From Cyclobacteriaceae bacterium (GTDB taxonomy: Bacteria > Bacteroidota > Bacteroidia > Cytophagales > Cyclobacteriaceae), in contig JAEUUC010000001.1 in assembly GCA_016787665.1 (NCBI GenBank), positions 1 through 64,000 on the forward strand: 64,000 bases of DNA, read 5' to 3'. The notes beneath the pieces are model-generated. The model made no database searches. It was not told the DNA's origin and saw only the letters and a program-made list of their open reading frames with translations. Positions 1 to 7,465 of this stretch are shown here, in pieces. The translations under genes and the position numbers were made by a program. The stretch's first letter is position 1. Each line of letters opens with the position of its first letter.

Positions 1-117
1 GATTTCAAATGATCTACTTGCTTGTCTCACAGTGTCACTAAAAGTTTGTTCAGTTGTCGCTCTCTGATTCGTACAACCAATTGTCAAAAGGAATATGATT
101 ATTGAAACTTGTCTCAT
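1..117 (-). CDS. Partial cassette gene, N-terminus of a small lipoprotein
   Basis: The first 39 codons of a minus-strand gene that runs off the left edge. The protein begins MRQVSIIIFLLTIGCTNQ, a short hydrophobic signal sequence ending in a lipobox-like T-I-G-C, so an exported lipoprotein is expected. The start codon lies 16 nt from the AAC of the first attC-like repeat, like the other cassette genes. The signal peptide resembles that of the frameshifted lipoprotein at 3609-4195. Function is unknown because the mature part is outside the window. Confidence 0.6.
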   Translation of the reverse strand, partial: MRQVSIIIFLLTIGCTNQRATTEQTFSDTVRQASRSFEI

Positions 118-133
118 TTTAGATATGCGCCAC

Positions 134-295
134 AACGTTTGTGTTTATGCAGTGCGGGGAATAGGAGGGCTAAAAAATGTAGCGCAGCGAAATGTTTAGC
201 CTGACCAGTACGTCTCTGTCCCCCGACACTGAACTAAATTAAGAAAATACTTTTAATACTTACACCAAACCCCCGCATTGCATAAACATGTTGTT
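134..295 (-). repeat. attC-like cassette site 1 (long class, 162 bp)
   Basis: Bounded by AAC on the left and GTT on the right. Inner arms TGTTTATGCAGTGCGGGG and CCCCGCATTGCATAAACA pair except for one G-T. The spacer between AAC and arm is 5 nt (GTTTG), and between arm and GTT 4 nt (TGTT). An extra hairpin (GGCTAAA with TTTAGCC) sits between AGGAG and GACC. A minus-strand TAATTTAG at 234-241 resembles a -7 promoter box. Confidence 0.8.
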
Positions 296-311
296 ACCGC
301 CAGTGCCCATT

Positions 312-1208
312 TCATTGTCCATCGATACTTTGAGTCCACCAATTAAAATTGTCGGAGATAATTATTTCATGTTTCTCCAAATGATGTGTCGTTTTCATCG
401 GAGTTGTCCTGAAGTCCAAATTGTATTTGTAAGCTAGATGACGTATTTCAGAAGTGTCGTCATACGTTAGCATGTACTTGCCTTTAAGCTTTGATGTCAA
501 GTAGAATAGTTTTTCGTGGTCAATGTCAAAGTGGGTATATAGTCGTTTACCAGCAACCGTATAAGGAGGGTCGATAAAAAAATATGCACTTTTATTGTCT
601 ATGTATTCGGCTAAGATTTCAAAGGCATCACCTTTTATAAAATCCATTTTGTTTTTTACAAAGTCGATTGCAACAATCCTGTCATGTAAAGTTTGAGGAT
701 ACCAGCGTGAAGAAATTCCCTTTCCATTCTCCCCGTTTTTTATCATTCCCGAACCCTTGGCGAGAATCCCTCCATGAAAAATTCGATTCTTTAGAATGGT
801 GCAGAATGCAATGTCATTTATGTTTTTATTAGGTTTATCTAATTCTTTCTTAACGTTCTCATGAGTGAGGTCAAACTTTAAAATCTTTTCTGCAAGCCAT
901 TTGTTTTTACCTGTCAAAATTACTTCCCAAACAGCAGCAATTTCTTCATCCATTTCAACCATTGTTATGTGGCTGGCTAACTTTTCAAATGCGGCTGTTA
1001 AACTTACAATGCCCCCACCAGCAAAGGGTTCAATCAATAGATTAGCTTGGGTTCCATTTTGCTTTAACCATTGCCGAACGATAGGAATTAACCATGTCTT
1101 TCCGCCTGGATATCTAAATGGACTTCGTTGAGGAACCGAAGCGACATTTACTATTGTATTCGCTGGTATACTGTTGCCAACTTCAAATATGGTAAGTTGG
1201 CTTTTCAT
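312..1208 (-). CDS. DNA adenine methyltransferase (D12 class, Dam-like), cassette-borne
   Basis: 298 aa. The motif FRYPGGK near residue 31 is the AdoMet-binding motif X of D12-class N6-adenine methylases. EPFAGGG near residue 60 is motif I, and the catalytic motif IV is DPPYT near residue 213. It should methylate adenine in a short target. It overlaps the stop of the upstream restriction gene (1205-2083) by 4 bp, so the two are translationally coupled and form a type II restriction-modification pair in one cassette. The methylase comes second in the transcript. The gene ends about 17 nt from the GTT junction at 293, leaving little spare sequence, as is typical of compact cassettes. The recognition site cannot be read from the sequence. 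Confidence 0.88.
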   Translation of the reverse strand: MKSQLTIFEVGNSIPANTIVNVASVPQRSPFRYPGGKTWLIPIVRQWLKQNGTQANLLIEPFAGGGIVSLTAAFEKLASHITMVEMDEEIAAVWEVILTGKNKWLAEKILKFDLTHENVKKELDKPNKNINDIAFCTILKNRIFHGGILAKGSGMIKNGENGKGISSRWYPQTLHDRIVAIDFVKNKMDFIKGDAFEILAEYIDNKSAYFFIDPPYTVAGKRLYTHFDIDHEKLFYLTSKLKGKYMLTYDDTSEIRHLAYKYNLDFRTTPMKTTHHLEKHEIIISDNFNWWTQSIDGQ

Positions 1209-2083
1209 TCGACTACAATATTTTCGTTGTCCGGGTCAGCCTTTCCAGCTCTCTTTGCGTCAAGTTTCTTCTGAAGCAATTCAGTAAACTCTTTTATTGA
1301 GCCAGCTTCAAACTTTGCAATTTGCTCTAAAGCCTTAGCAAACTTTGTATAAACTATCCTTTGTAGTTTTAATTCTAAAGTTTTGCTCTTCGTTGGAACG
1401 AGGTCATATAAGAAAAAGGCGAAATCAGATTCTGATTTGTCGAATTCGGGTAAATCTGGAAGGGTTTTATAAAAACTTGTTTGAAGTGCAACGACCTGTT
1501 TCTTTTTCCATTGTTTAAGAATTGAACCTTTAGCAATTATCTGAGGAATAAGTCTTTTCCTAGAAGATGAAAGGTAGTCTGGTTTAGGAAATTTGAATGC
1601 TTGAGTCCATGTAAAGCTCGGTGAAGGCTCTTCTAAGTAAGCTGTAAATGGTCCAGTTAAATTTCCGGAAATGTAAACTGCTTGAACCTCTAATGAGCCA
1701 AAGTCAACTACCCGACCTTTGTCGTCATAAGAAACAAGAACATAGTCGATGTTCCCCGCTGATTTACCATGCTTGTCCTTTAAGCGGACTTCACCCACAT
1801 GTGTCCATGTAGCTTTTTTGTCAAAGATGAAGCTTGCTGCATCGCTAATAATACTCCAATCCTCTCTAAATCTAATTGGGCAAATGATAACCGGCTTTTC
1901 CTTGTGATTTAAACTGCAAACACCTAAAGGAAATTCAATGCTATTCTTGGTGCAATTCGAAACAATGTTATTGAATGGACAAAGCTTGTTTTCTCTGTAA
2001 CGGTTTGCTCTTGCCGACTCATTATTTATCGGAAACCCAAAGACTTCTGCTAGCGGCTGGTTGGGTGCTTTTTCTTCAATCAT
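1205..2083 (-). CDS. NotI-like type II restriction endonuclease, cassette-borne
   Basis: 292 aa. The N-terminal part has the pattern FGFPINN, then CPF, then CTKNS, then PLGVCS, then ICPIRFRED. Cysteines near residues 35, 44, 56 and 69 resemble the Fe-Cys4 site reported for the NotI family (Pfam RE_NotI). A central GxIDYVLVSYD followed by DFGSLEVQAVYISG fits a PD-(D/E)xK nuclease core. The downstream coupled adenine methylase supports a restriction role. The 156-nt leader between the start and the cassette junction at 2242 is longer than for other cassettes and could hold its own promoter: TAAATTTG, a perfect -7 box, lies just before the start codon. Cleavage specificity is not inferable; an 8-bp NotI-type site is only possible. 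Confidence 0.75.
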   Translation of the reverse strand: MIEEKAPNQPLAEVFGFPINNESARANRYRENKLCPFNNIVSNCTKNSIEFPLGVCSLNHKEKPVIICPIRFREDWSIISDAASFIFDKKATWTHVGEVRLKDKHGKSAGNIDYVLVSYDDKGRVVDFGSLEVQAVYISGNLTGPFTAYLEEPSPSFTWTQAFKFPKPDYLSSSRKRLIPQIIAKGSILKQWKKKQVVALQTSFYKTLPDLPEFDKSESDFAFFLYDLVPTKSKTLELKLQRIVYTKFAKALEQIAKFEAGSIKEFTELLQKKLDAKRAGKADPDNENIVVE

Positions 2084-2239
2084 CCTTCAAATTTAGTCAA
2101 ATCTCGCAGTTTTTTCCACCCGAATTTGTCCGGCACCCAATTCTTTAAGGTCTGATTGTCAACCGTTTAATTTCTTGTCTGCGGAACTCAATCTTTCAGA
2201 TTTTGTCGTCACTGTCCGCGGACTCGGGGCATTGGCGGT

Positions 2240-2402
2240 AACGTTTGGGTTTGGGCAGTGGCGGGCTTAGGAGGCCTTAGCAATGGAGCATCGCGGAATG
2301 CTAAGGCCGACCAGGTCGTCACTGTCTACCGTGGGCAAACGTTGTAGCGAAGATAACACTTTATGTTTACACATCACCCCGCCATTGACCAAACCTGGTG
2401 TT
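2240..2402 (-). repeat. attC-like cassette site 2 (long class, 163 bp)
   Basis: AAC at 2240-2242 and GTT at 2400-2402. Arms GGTTTGGGCAGTGGCGGG and CCCGCCATTGACCAAACC pair with two non-Watson-Crick positions. The inner hairpin is GGCCTTAGCA with TGCTAAGGCC, bracketed by AGGAG and GACC. A minus-strand TATCTTCG at 2348-2355 is a candidate -7 box. About 90 percent identical to site 3 at 2954-3114, suggesting recent duplication. Confidence 0.85.
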
Positions 2403-2416
2403 GGTGGCCGTATTTT

Positions 2417-2932
2417 TCAACTCGATCCCAATAAGAAGTGTATTGTCTTAAGGGCACTTATTGCGTGTCGCCCCCAGTGTTTTTCAAAACCGAATTTCAT
2501 GTCCCACACTGCGTCTTCCTTGCTCGCCATAGTCCCGAGGTCAAAAATCATAAGTCCATATTTCATGTCCTTATAAATATCGCCAAGGTCGTCAACCAAA
2601 TCTCCACATACCGCCTCGGTGTCCTTTTCGTTCGTAGGATCGAAAACCTCCCAATAGTATCGATTTTGTCCAACCTTGTCAGCAATTACACTAAGTATCT
2701 TATCGAATTCCTCTTTTGATAATTTATCTTTAAATTCTTCTTCGTGTTCTAAGGTTGTCCAAGGGAGATTCGTTGCATTTAGATACAGTGTCAACAATAA
2801 GGACTGAAGTTTTCTTAGATATTCTATGTCAGTCGTGTCCGTTGATTCGATGAAAGCACAATAGTTTCTCGCAGTCAGCAAGAAGTCCTTTGTTTCTTTT
2901 AATTCAATAACTTTTTCGATCGAAGAATCCAT
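2417..2932 (-). CDS. DUF5063 family protein, cassette-borne
   Basis: 171 aa, acidic and helical, without signal peptide. It shows the features I associate with DUF5063: NYCAFIE near the N-terminus, LLLTLYLNATNLP in the middle, YYWEVFDP, then GDLVDDLGDIYKDMKYGL and a C-terminal FEKHWGRHAISALKTIH. The family has no established function that I know of; members are cytoplasmic. The start codon is 22 nt from the junction at 2956 and the stop 15 nt from the opposite GTT, so the gene fills the cassette completely. Transcription must therefore come from the preceding repeat or from read-through. Confidence 0.75.
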   Translation of the reverse strand: MDSSIEKVIELKETKDFLLTARNYCAFIESTDTTDIEYLRKLQSLLLTLYLNATNLPWTTLEHEEEFKDKLSKEEFDKILSVIADKVGQNRYYWEVFDPTNEKDTEAVCGDLVDDLGDIYKDMKYGLMIFDLGTMASKEDAVWDMKFGFEKHWGRHAISALKTIHFLLGSS

Positions 2933-2953
2933 TGTCCAAAAAATATAGCCACC

Positions 2954-3114
2954 AACGTTTGGGTTTGGGCAGTGGCGGGCTTAGGAGGCCTTAGCAATGG
3001 AGCATCGCGAAATGCTAAGGCCGACCAGGTCGTCACTGTCCGCATTGGGTAAACGTTGTAGCGAAGATAAACTTTATTGTACACATCACCCCGCCATTGG
3101 CCAAACCTGGTGTT
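2954..3114 (-). repeat. attC-like cassette site 3 (long class, 161 bp)
   Basis: AAC at 2954-2956 and GTT at 3112-3114. Near-copy of site 2 with the same arms and the same AGGAG-hairpin-GACC insert. TATCTTCG at 3062-3069 on the minus strand is a candidate -7 box. The cassette between sites 2 and 3 has complementary ends over 18 bp (GTTGGTGGC at the start), differing only at positions 10-11. Confidence 0.85.
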
Positions 3115-3129
3115 GTGCGTCCGTAGTTT

Positions 3130-3435
3130 TCAAAGTCCCAAATGTCGAGCGATGACTCTCTCTAACTCTCCAATGTCTGAGATGTTAAAGTCTCCTGCTG
3201 GCTCGTGAGGATAGTCGTCAGTCTCTTTTGAATTCTCCAACGCTACATAAAAGTCATTGTCCCCGTACACAGAAATATACACCAAGTGTTTTTCTTCATT
3301 GTCTGCAAGTCCGATTGCATTTAAGTCTTCGTCCCAGTGGTCTTTTATTTTAAAATTGTCTTTTCCAAACTTGTCCGTCATGTGTCGAACTACTGACTTA
3401 ATTTTGTCGTCTTTGTTTAATTTTTTATAGCTCAT
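3130..3435 (-). CDS. Hypothetical cassette protein (101 aa)
   Basis: Small soluble charged protein beginning MSYKKLNKDDKIKSVV. I chose the ATG at 3435 over an in-frame ATG at 3459, because the latter would start exactly on the recombination junction. The start is then 25 nt inside, like the neighbouring cassettes. The sequence has an internal HLVYISVYGDNDFYVALE beta segment and a C-terminal helix. I do not recognise a family. It could be an immunity or toxin-related small protein as in other integron cassettes, but nothing in the sequence shows that. Confidence 0.65.
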   Translation of the reverse strand: MSYKKLNKDDKIKSVVRHMTDKFGKDNFKIKDHWDEDLNAIGLADNEEKHLVYISVYGDNDFYVALENSKETDDYPHEPAGDFNISDIGELERVIARHLGL

Positions 3436-3459
3436 AATCGTCCGAAAACTATGGCGCAC

Positions 3460-3582
3460 AACGGTTAGTATTTATGACGGCTTGGGCTTTTGAAATCCAA
3501 TCCGTCCCACGAAACTAAATTAAGTAAAGAATATGAAACTACAATTTAACACTTCACCCCAAGCTGGCATAAATACAATGTT
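3460..3582 (-). repeat. attC-like cassette site 4 (short class, 123 bp)
   Basis: AAC at 3460-3462, GTT at 3580-3582. Arms GTATTTATGACGGCTTGGG and CCCAAGCTGGCATAAATAC. Pairing is broken only at two positions in the ACG versus CCA block, the same block as in sites 8, 9 and 10. It lacks the extra AGGAG hairpin. TAATTTAG at 3515-3522 on the minus strand has a TTG 19 nt upstream, a reasonable Bacteroidota promoter. Confidence 0.85.
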
Positions 3583-3608
3583 GTGGGTAGTGCCGCCTTC
3601 ACGTCACC

Positions 3609-4195
3609 TTATTCCTTAAACTTCAACGTCCCGAATGCTTGGAGTAATTGTCTCTCATTATCAGGTTGTAAGTTTCTCCCATTTATCTGCAAACGGTCAG
3701 TTCCAGAACCTTTCGTCCAGAGACTGTCGAAATAAACACCGGTCAATCCAGTTCCGGTTTGCTTTGGTTGAACAATCTTAGCTCGTTTACCGTCAATAGT
3801 CGTCCACCTACTTGTATCTTTTTTAAGTTTTTCGATGTCAACAGTGTCGACTTTGCCGTAGAATTTTAGATTGCCTTTCTCGTCTACTAAATTGACGTCA
3901 CTACCGTTAATGAATATTGATTCGTCTTCAAGTGAGTTTGAATACCAACCCAAATCAAATGATGCGGTGTCACCTTTGTCAAGTGCAATTAGTCCGACAT
4001 ACGAATCTATCCCTCTACCTTAACTTGTTTCCATGTCGGTGGTACTTGAATGGTGAAAGCTCTGAAGTCTAAAGTTGTCCAAGTGTCAGGAACTACAACC
4101 TTGTATTCTTCAAAGTTCTGTTTTTTTGTCTCTTGGTTCTGTCGGTCGGTACAACCCAGAACTGTGAATAGTATGATTGTTATTCGAAGTCTCAT
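3609..4195 (-). pseudogene. Frameshifted lipoprotein gene in a cassette
   Basis: Two minus-strand reading frames form one protein. The upstream part starts at 4195 with MRLRITIILFTVLGCTD, a lipoprotein signal peptide with lipobox V-L-G-C, and continues to FTIQVPPTWKQVKVEG followed by a stop at 4007. The downstream frame carries on seamlessly as IDSYVGLIALDKGDT to the stop at 3609. One extra G in the GGG run near 4012-4014 would restore a single ORF of about 196 aa. The stretch PPTWKQVKVEGIDSYVGL resembles proteins with a short membrane-associated beta domain, but I cannot name a family. Either a real inactivating deletion or a sequencing error in a short homopolymer. Confidence 0.65.
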
Positions 4196-4217
4196 CTGTC
4201 TTGGCGGCATTACCCAC

Positions 4218-4338
4218 AACGTTTGTGCTTCTGCAGTAGCGCGCTTTCGAAGCCGCGTCCTGTCCCCGAAACCAAACGCTGAACGAAGATAACACTTATA
4301 GCTTACACCTCACCGCGCTATTGCAGAAGCATTTTGTT
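4218..4338 (-). repeat. attC-like cassette site 5 (short class, 121 bp)
   Basis: AAC at 4218-4220, GTT at 4336-4338. Arms TGCTTCTGCAGTAGCGCG and CGCGCTATTGCAGAAGCA pair except for one G-T. Compared with site 12, arm differences are compensated on the opposite arm. TATCTTCG at 4284-4291 (minus) is a candidate -7 box. The preceding cassette has ends complementary over 15 bp with only position 11 mismatched. Confidence 0.88.
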
Positions 4339-4349
4339 GGCAGCCGTTT

Positions 4350-4847
4350 CTAATTTTCTTCAATCGCGTGTCCGATACTTTTAAAATATTCTCTCAATCT
4401 TTCGAATACTTTAGAGTCTGTCTTGATAGTATTAAAGTGTTCGTCCTCCACTCGGTCGCATGAAAGACAAATATTTAAGATAGACACAACTTTGTCCGAC
4501 TTGTCATAAAACACAATCATCTCTCTGAAAATTGGTGCGCACATCGAGTCATTATGGTTTTTATAGTCCAATGACAATATTGATAATAATTCAACTGTCT
4601 CAGGGTCCGATTTATTAAAAGTGTTTGTCCGTACAGCTGTCGGATGGGGTGTTCCAGTTTCAATTAAAATTTCCTTTGTCCCCCGTATTGTCAGGTCGAT
4701 TAGTTTTCTTTTTTCATTTTTATCTAGAGTCGTCTTTGCCTTCGTCTGCAAATTGTCAACGTAGTCCTTTGTCTCTTCCTCTCTAAGAAGAGAAAATGTC
4801 TTTATGTAGTCAAAGTCCACTTCTCTAATGTATTCTTTTGTCGTCAT
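4350..4847 (-). CDS. Hypothetical cassette protein (165 aa)
   Basis: Starts MTTKEYIREVDFDYIKTFS at 4847; an in-frame ATG at 4928 lies inside the attC-like repeat and is rejected. The start is 24 nt from the junction. The protein is soluble and charged, predicted helical in the N-terminal half, with a beta-type core REMIVFYDKSDKVVSILNIC followed by LSCDRVEDE. The C-x2-C spacing (NICLSC) could bind a metal or be coincidental. The final helix is FERLREYFKSIGHAI. I do not recognise a family. Confidence 0.65.
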   Translation of the reverse strand: MTTKEYIREVDFDYIKTFSLLREEETKDYVDNLQTKAKTTLDKNEKRKLIDLTIRGTKEILIETGTPHPTAVRTNTFNKSDPETVELLSILSLDYKNHNDSMCAPIFREMIVFYDKSDKVVSILNICLSCDRVEDEHFNTIKTDSKVFERLREYFKSIGHAIEEN

Positions 4848-4870
4848 GTTGTCGGGTAGAAATGGCTGCC

Positions 4871-4991
4871 AACGTTTGTGTTTGCGCAGTGGTGGCTTAT
4901 TGAAACCGCGTCCTATCCACGTGGGCAAACGTAATATAAAAACTAAACTTCATACCTTGATATCCCGCCACCATTGCGCAAACATTCTGTT
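4871..4991 (-). repeat. attC-like cassette site 6 (short class, 121 bp)
   Basis: AAC at 4871-4873, GTT at 4989-4991. Arms TGTTTGCGCAGTGGTGGC and CCACCATTGCGCAAACA, with the standard G-T at the CAGTG/CATTG step. Minus-strand TATATTACG at 4930-4938 is in the usual promoter position. The preceding cassette ends pair GTTGGCAGCC with GGCTGCCAAC and then resume after the position-11 mismatch. Confidence 0.85.
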
Positions 4992-5007
4992 GTGGGCTGG
5001 CAGGCTG

Positions 5008-5418
5008 TCATAGGTTATTTACAATTACCTGTCCCTTTACCCATTCAATCATCTGTCGTCTCTTGAAGTCAAACCATTTTTGTCTGAAGGGTCCCGATTG
5101 ATCAACCTCAAATTTGAAATTTCTAAAAGGTCCCGGTTTACTTAATGCTTCCTCAAATCTGTTCTTTAGTCTAGCGTCCCCAACCGTCTCAATAAAATTC
5201 GTCATTAGTCGAAATGATTCGTTGGTGTCCATCTTTTCAATTTCAACATATTTCTCAAAGTCGTTAACCTCGTTAAGTACTTTGTTCCAATATTTAAAGT
5301 TGTCCTCGTGTTCGTCAATGTCCAGCACAGTTACAATTTTCTTTTCTTGTCGGTGTACGAAACATCGTAGTCCGGAGTCCAGGTTGTCCGCGAGCTCAAC
5401 TATTTGTTCGTCAGTCAT
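5008..5418 (-). CDS. UPF0158 family protein, cassette-borne
   Basis: 136 aa from the ATG at 5418 (MTDEQIVELADNLDSGLRCF). The layout matches the UPF0158 family: an N-terminal helix-strand unit ending in DSGLRCFVHRQEKKIVTV, a central SFRLMTNFIETVGDARL helix, then RFEEALSKPGPFRNFKFEV and a C-terminal WFDFKRRQMIEWV. No molecular function is established for the family as far as I know. Cytoplasmic. Start is 33 nt from the junction at 5451; stop is 16 nt from the GTT at 4991. Confidence 0.75.
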   Translation of the reverse strand: MTDEQIVELADNLDSGLRCFVHRQEKKIVTVLDIDEHEDNFKYWNKVLNEVNDFEKYVEIEKMDTNESFRLMTNFIETVGDARLKNRFEEALSKPGPFRNFKFEVDQSGPFRQKWFDFKRRQMIEWVKGQVIVNNL

Positions 5419-5450
5419 AAGTTGTAGAATCTGTCCGCCTGCTTGCCCAC

Positions 5451-5610
5451 AACGTGAGTGCATATTCAGTTTGGCGGATTAGGAGCCTTGTTAAGGCCGA
5501 TAGGCCGACAAGGCGACCAAGTTGAAATCTGTCCCACGTGACAAATGTAAATAATGAAACTGAAACTTAATGAGGACACCGAGCCCGCCAAATTGAATAT
5601 GCACATTGTT
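5451..5610 (-). repeat. attC-like cassette site 7 (long class, 160 bp)
   Basis: AAC at 5451-5453, GTT at 5608-5610. Arms GTGCATATTCAGTTTGGCGG and CCGCCAAATTGAATATGCAC pair over 20 bp with a single G-T. The extra hairpin GCCTTGT with ACAAGGC is bracketed by AGGAG and GACC. Minus-strand TACATTTG at 5542-5549 matches the -7 consensus TAnnTTTG exactly. Confidence 0.88.
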
Positions 5611-5990
5611 GGCAACCGTTGGGCCTTCGTCCGTTATTGTCACACGTTTCTTAGTCTTTTCCAGTCGATTGTTTTGAAGTCGGCCAGTTGTCCACTGTCA
5701 ACGAAGCCCAACTCCATATTTAAAGAGTCGATTTCGTTTTTTTATTTTCGAGTTCACCGTTACTGTCAGCGGAAACGAAATTTAGTCCACGTGTTGCGTC
5801 CCGATTGTTATCGGGATGTCCACGGACTCTGAATTTCCTTTCAGTCCTTTTGTTTTTGAATTTTTCTCCACCGTCTACGGAAATGGAATTTGTCCACGTG
5901 TTGTAAACTGTCAGCGGAGCCTTTTGAATTTTTGTCGACCGAATTTGTCGGCTTACACGTCTCTGTCCACGAGCCGGCCCAATGGTTGCC
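5611..5990. other. Non-coding cassette body A (about 380 bp)
   Basis: Lies between sites 7 and 8 and has cassette ends complementary over 18 bp (GTTGGCAACC at the start) with one mismatch at position 11. No convincing ORF: frames are short, low in complexity and start inside repeats. It shares aligned blocks along its whole length with cassette 7093-7465, including CCTTCGTCCGTTATTGTC near the left end and TCAACGAAGCC further in. A palindrome TCCCGATTGTTATCGGGA lies at 5799-5816. Rich in TGTC on the plus strand. It may encode an RNA or be the remnant of a gene. Confidence 0.6.
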
Positions 5991-6152
5991 AACGTTGGTG
6001 CATGTGACGTATTGCGGCATAGGAGCTAAAGCCTAATGAGGAACGAATGGCTTTAGCGACCTGCTGCGTTTTGTCCCACGACACCGAACGAAATTAAGAA
6101 ACTAAAACTAAAATGCTACACTGAACCAGCAATATGGCACATGCACACTGTT
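5991..6152 (-). repeat. attC-like cassette site 8 (long class, 162 bp)
   Basis: AAC at 5991-5993, GTT at 6150-6152. Arms GTGCATGTGACGTATTGC and GCAATATGGCACATGCAC mismatch only in the ACG versus CCA block. Extra hairpin GCTAAAGCC with GGCTTTAGC between AGGAG and GACC. Minus-strand TAATTTCG at 6089-6096. Read on the minus strand the flanking core is GTTAGGT at the cassette start, a perfect match to the classical integron core GTTRRRY. Confidence 0.88.
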
Positions 6153-6174
6153 AGGTGCTGGCCGCTTCCCTCAT

Positions 6175-6909
6175 CTATTGAATTGGTCCAATTTTCGTTT
6201 CGTACCTTGCTATTTCTTGTTCAGTATTTGTCAATAAAATGGAACAAAATGTTTCTAATTGGATATTCTTGTGTCCCTTAGTCCTTGTTATTTCTAGAAG
6301 TCTCTTTAGTCCTTCATTAACAATAAGTTTAGCGTTTTCAAAAGTAAAACAGGCAAATCTCCATTCAACACCTACACCTAATTCCGGATGAGTAACTGCT
6401 TGTCCAACGTCACTTTTTGGATGAATAGCCATATCTCGAAATCTAAATATTTCCTTGATTGACTGTTTTAAAATCTTTGTTCCTTCATTCTTAATTTTGA
6501 AACCAAGTCTAATGGTTTCTGAAATCTGAATATGTCTAGCGGTTCTATTGTTTTTCCATTTGTCCGCTAAGTCCACTGGGATTTTAATCTTGCTTTTAAT
6601 TGAAGCATAAAAGGAGTCGTACGCTATGGCAATTGCAATGATTGCTTGCATTGAGTGCTCAAATTCTTTTTCCAAAGTCTGAGATTTTAAAATATTGTCA
6701 GAGGTTTTCCATGCATCCCGTCTTTTTACACTCCATTCTTTCGCTTGTTCTAGGTGGTCAACAGAAAGTTTAAGCCACGCTGGACAAATGTCATAGTGTA
6801 GACTCAGTGTAACTTTCATTTCAGTCTCTCCCTTTTCGTTGAGGGAGATAACCAAGTCACCCGGTTTTATTATTGGGGTAATTCCTTTTGAAATAAAAAT
6901 TCCTCCCAT
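6175..6909 (-). CDS. Hypothetical cassette protein with possible HEPN-like motif (244 aa)
   Basis: Soluble, mostly helical protein beginning MGGIFISKGITPIIKPGDLV. The segment IFRFRDMAIHPKSD near residue 160 contains R-x4-H, the signature spacing of HEPN RNases, set in a helical context after a long N-terminal helical domain (EHSMQAIIAIAIAYDSFYA). HEPN proteins often act as toxins or defence effectors, but the match is one motif and is inference only. The start is 60 nt from the junction at 6969 and the stop 23 nt from the GTT. No partner antitoxin is visible. Confidence 0.65.
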   Translation of the reverse strand: MGGIFISKGITPIIKPGDLVISLNEKGETEMKVTLSLHYDICPAWLKLSVDHLEQAKEWSVKRRDAWKTSDNILKSQTLEKEFEHSMQAIIAIAIAYDSFYASIKSKIKIPVDLADKWKNNRTARHIQISETIRLGFKIKNEGTKILKQSIKEIFRFRDMAIHPKSDVGQAVTHPELGVGVEWRFACFTFENAKLIVNEGLKRLLEITRTKGHKNIQLETFCSILLTNTEQEIARYETKIGPIQ

Positions 6910-6968
6910 GATTTTATTGTTGTCGTCCGTTGAAACTCAGTTGTCAACTCTGTCCGCGGCTTGCACCT

Positions 6969-7092
6969 AACGACCAGTGTTTATGACGGCTGCGGCTTTC
7001 GAAGCCGTTATTGTCCACCGTTGCGGAAGCTAATTTAAGAGAACAAAACTACAATTCAACCTATCGCCCGCAGCTGGCATAAACACGCTGTT
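6969..7092 (-). repeat. attC-like cassette site 9 (short class, 124 bp)
   Basis: AAC at 6969-6971, GTT at 7090-7092. Arms GTGTTTATGACGGCTGCGG and CCGCAGCTGGCATAAACAC, mismatched only at the ACG/CCA block. It contains a small GGCTTTCGAAGCC hairpin in place of the long-class insert. Minus-strand TAAATTAG at 7030-7037 is the promoter-position element. The preceding cassette core on the minus strand reads GTTAGGT and ACCTAAC, the classical integron pair. Confidence 0.88.
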
Positions 7093-7465
7093 GTGGCCTG
7101 TTGGCCTTCGTCCGTTATTGTCACACGTCTCTTAATTTTTCTTATCGATTAGTTTGAAGTCGATCAGTTGTCTCCAGTCAACGAAGCCAACTCTATATTT
7201 TTTGAGTCAATGTCATTTTCATTTTTTTTCAAGTCCACCGGTACTGTCAGCGGACTCAAATCTTGCCTGCCTGTCGGCAGACAGGTCCACCGATGAATTG
7301 TCCTCGGACACGAATTTTCCTCTCTGTCATTTTATTTCTCTGCGGAGATGTATCGTGTCCACGAGTTCTAAATGTCAGCGCAGAAGTCAAACGTCTTTTG
7401 AATTTTTGTCAGGCAGAATTTTTCAGTTACACATCACTGTCCACCGAGCCAGGCCAATTGGCCAC
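7093..7465. other. Non-coding cassette body B (about 370 bp), paralogue of body A
   Basis: Cassette between sites 9 and 10, with ends GTTGTGGCC and GGCCACAAC plus the TG/AA mismatch at positions 10-11. The best reading frames are short and cross the repeat boundaries, so I call no gene. It is homologous to body A (5611-5990) along its length but carries a different palindrome, around 7266-7285 (CCTGCCTGTCGGCAGACAGG), at roughly the equivalent place. Both palindromes resemble the short dispersed palindromes common in Cytophagales genomes (recalled, not searched). Confidence 0.6.

Noticed and set aside
2899-3084. Open frames inside the attC-like repeats (for example at 2899-3084, 4110-4295, 4828-5013)
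   Set aside because: They lie in structured repeat sequence, their codons do not look coding, and they conflict with better gene calls.
5720-5992. Minus-strand 90-codon open frame in non-coding cassette A
   Set aside because: It starts within a few bases of the junction, has low-complexity composition and is not preserved in the paralogous cassette B.
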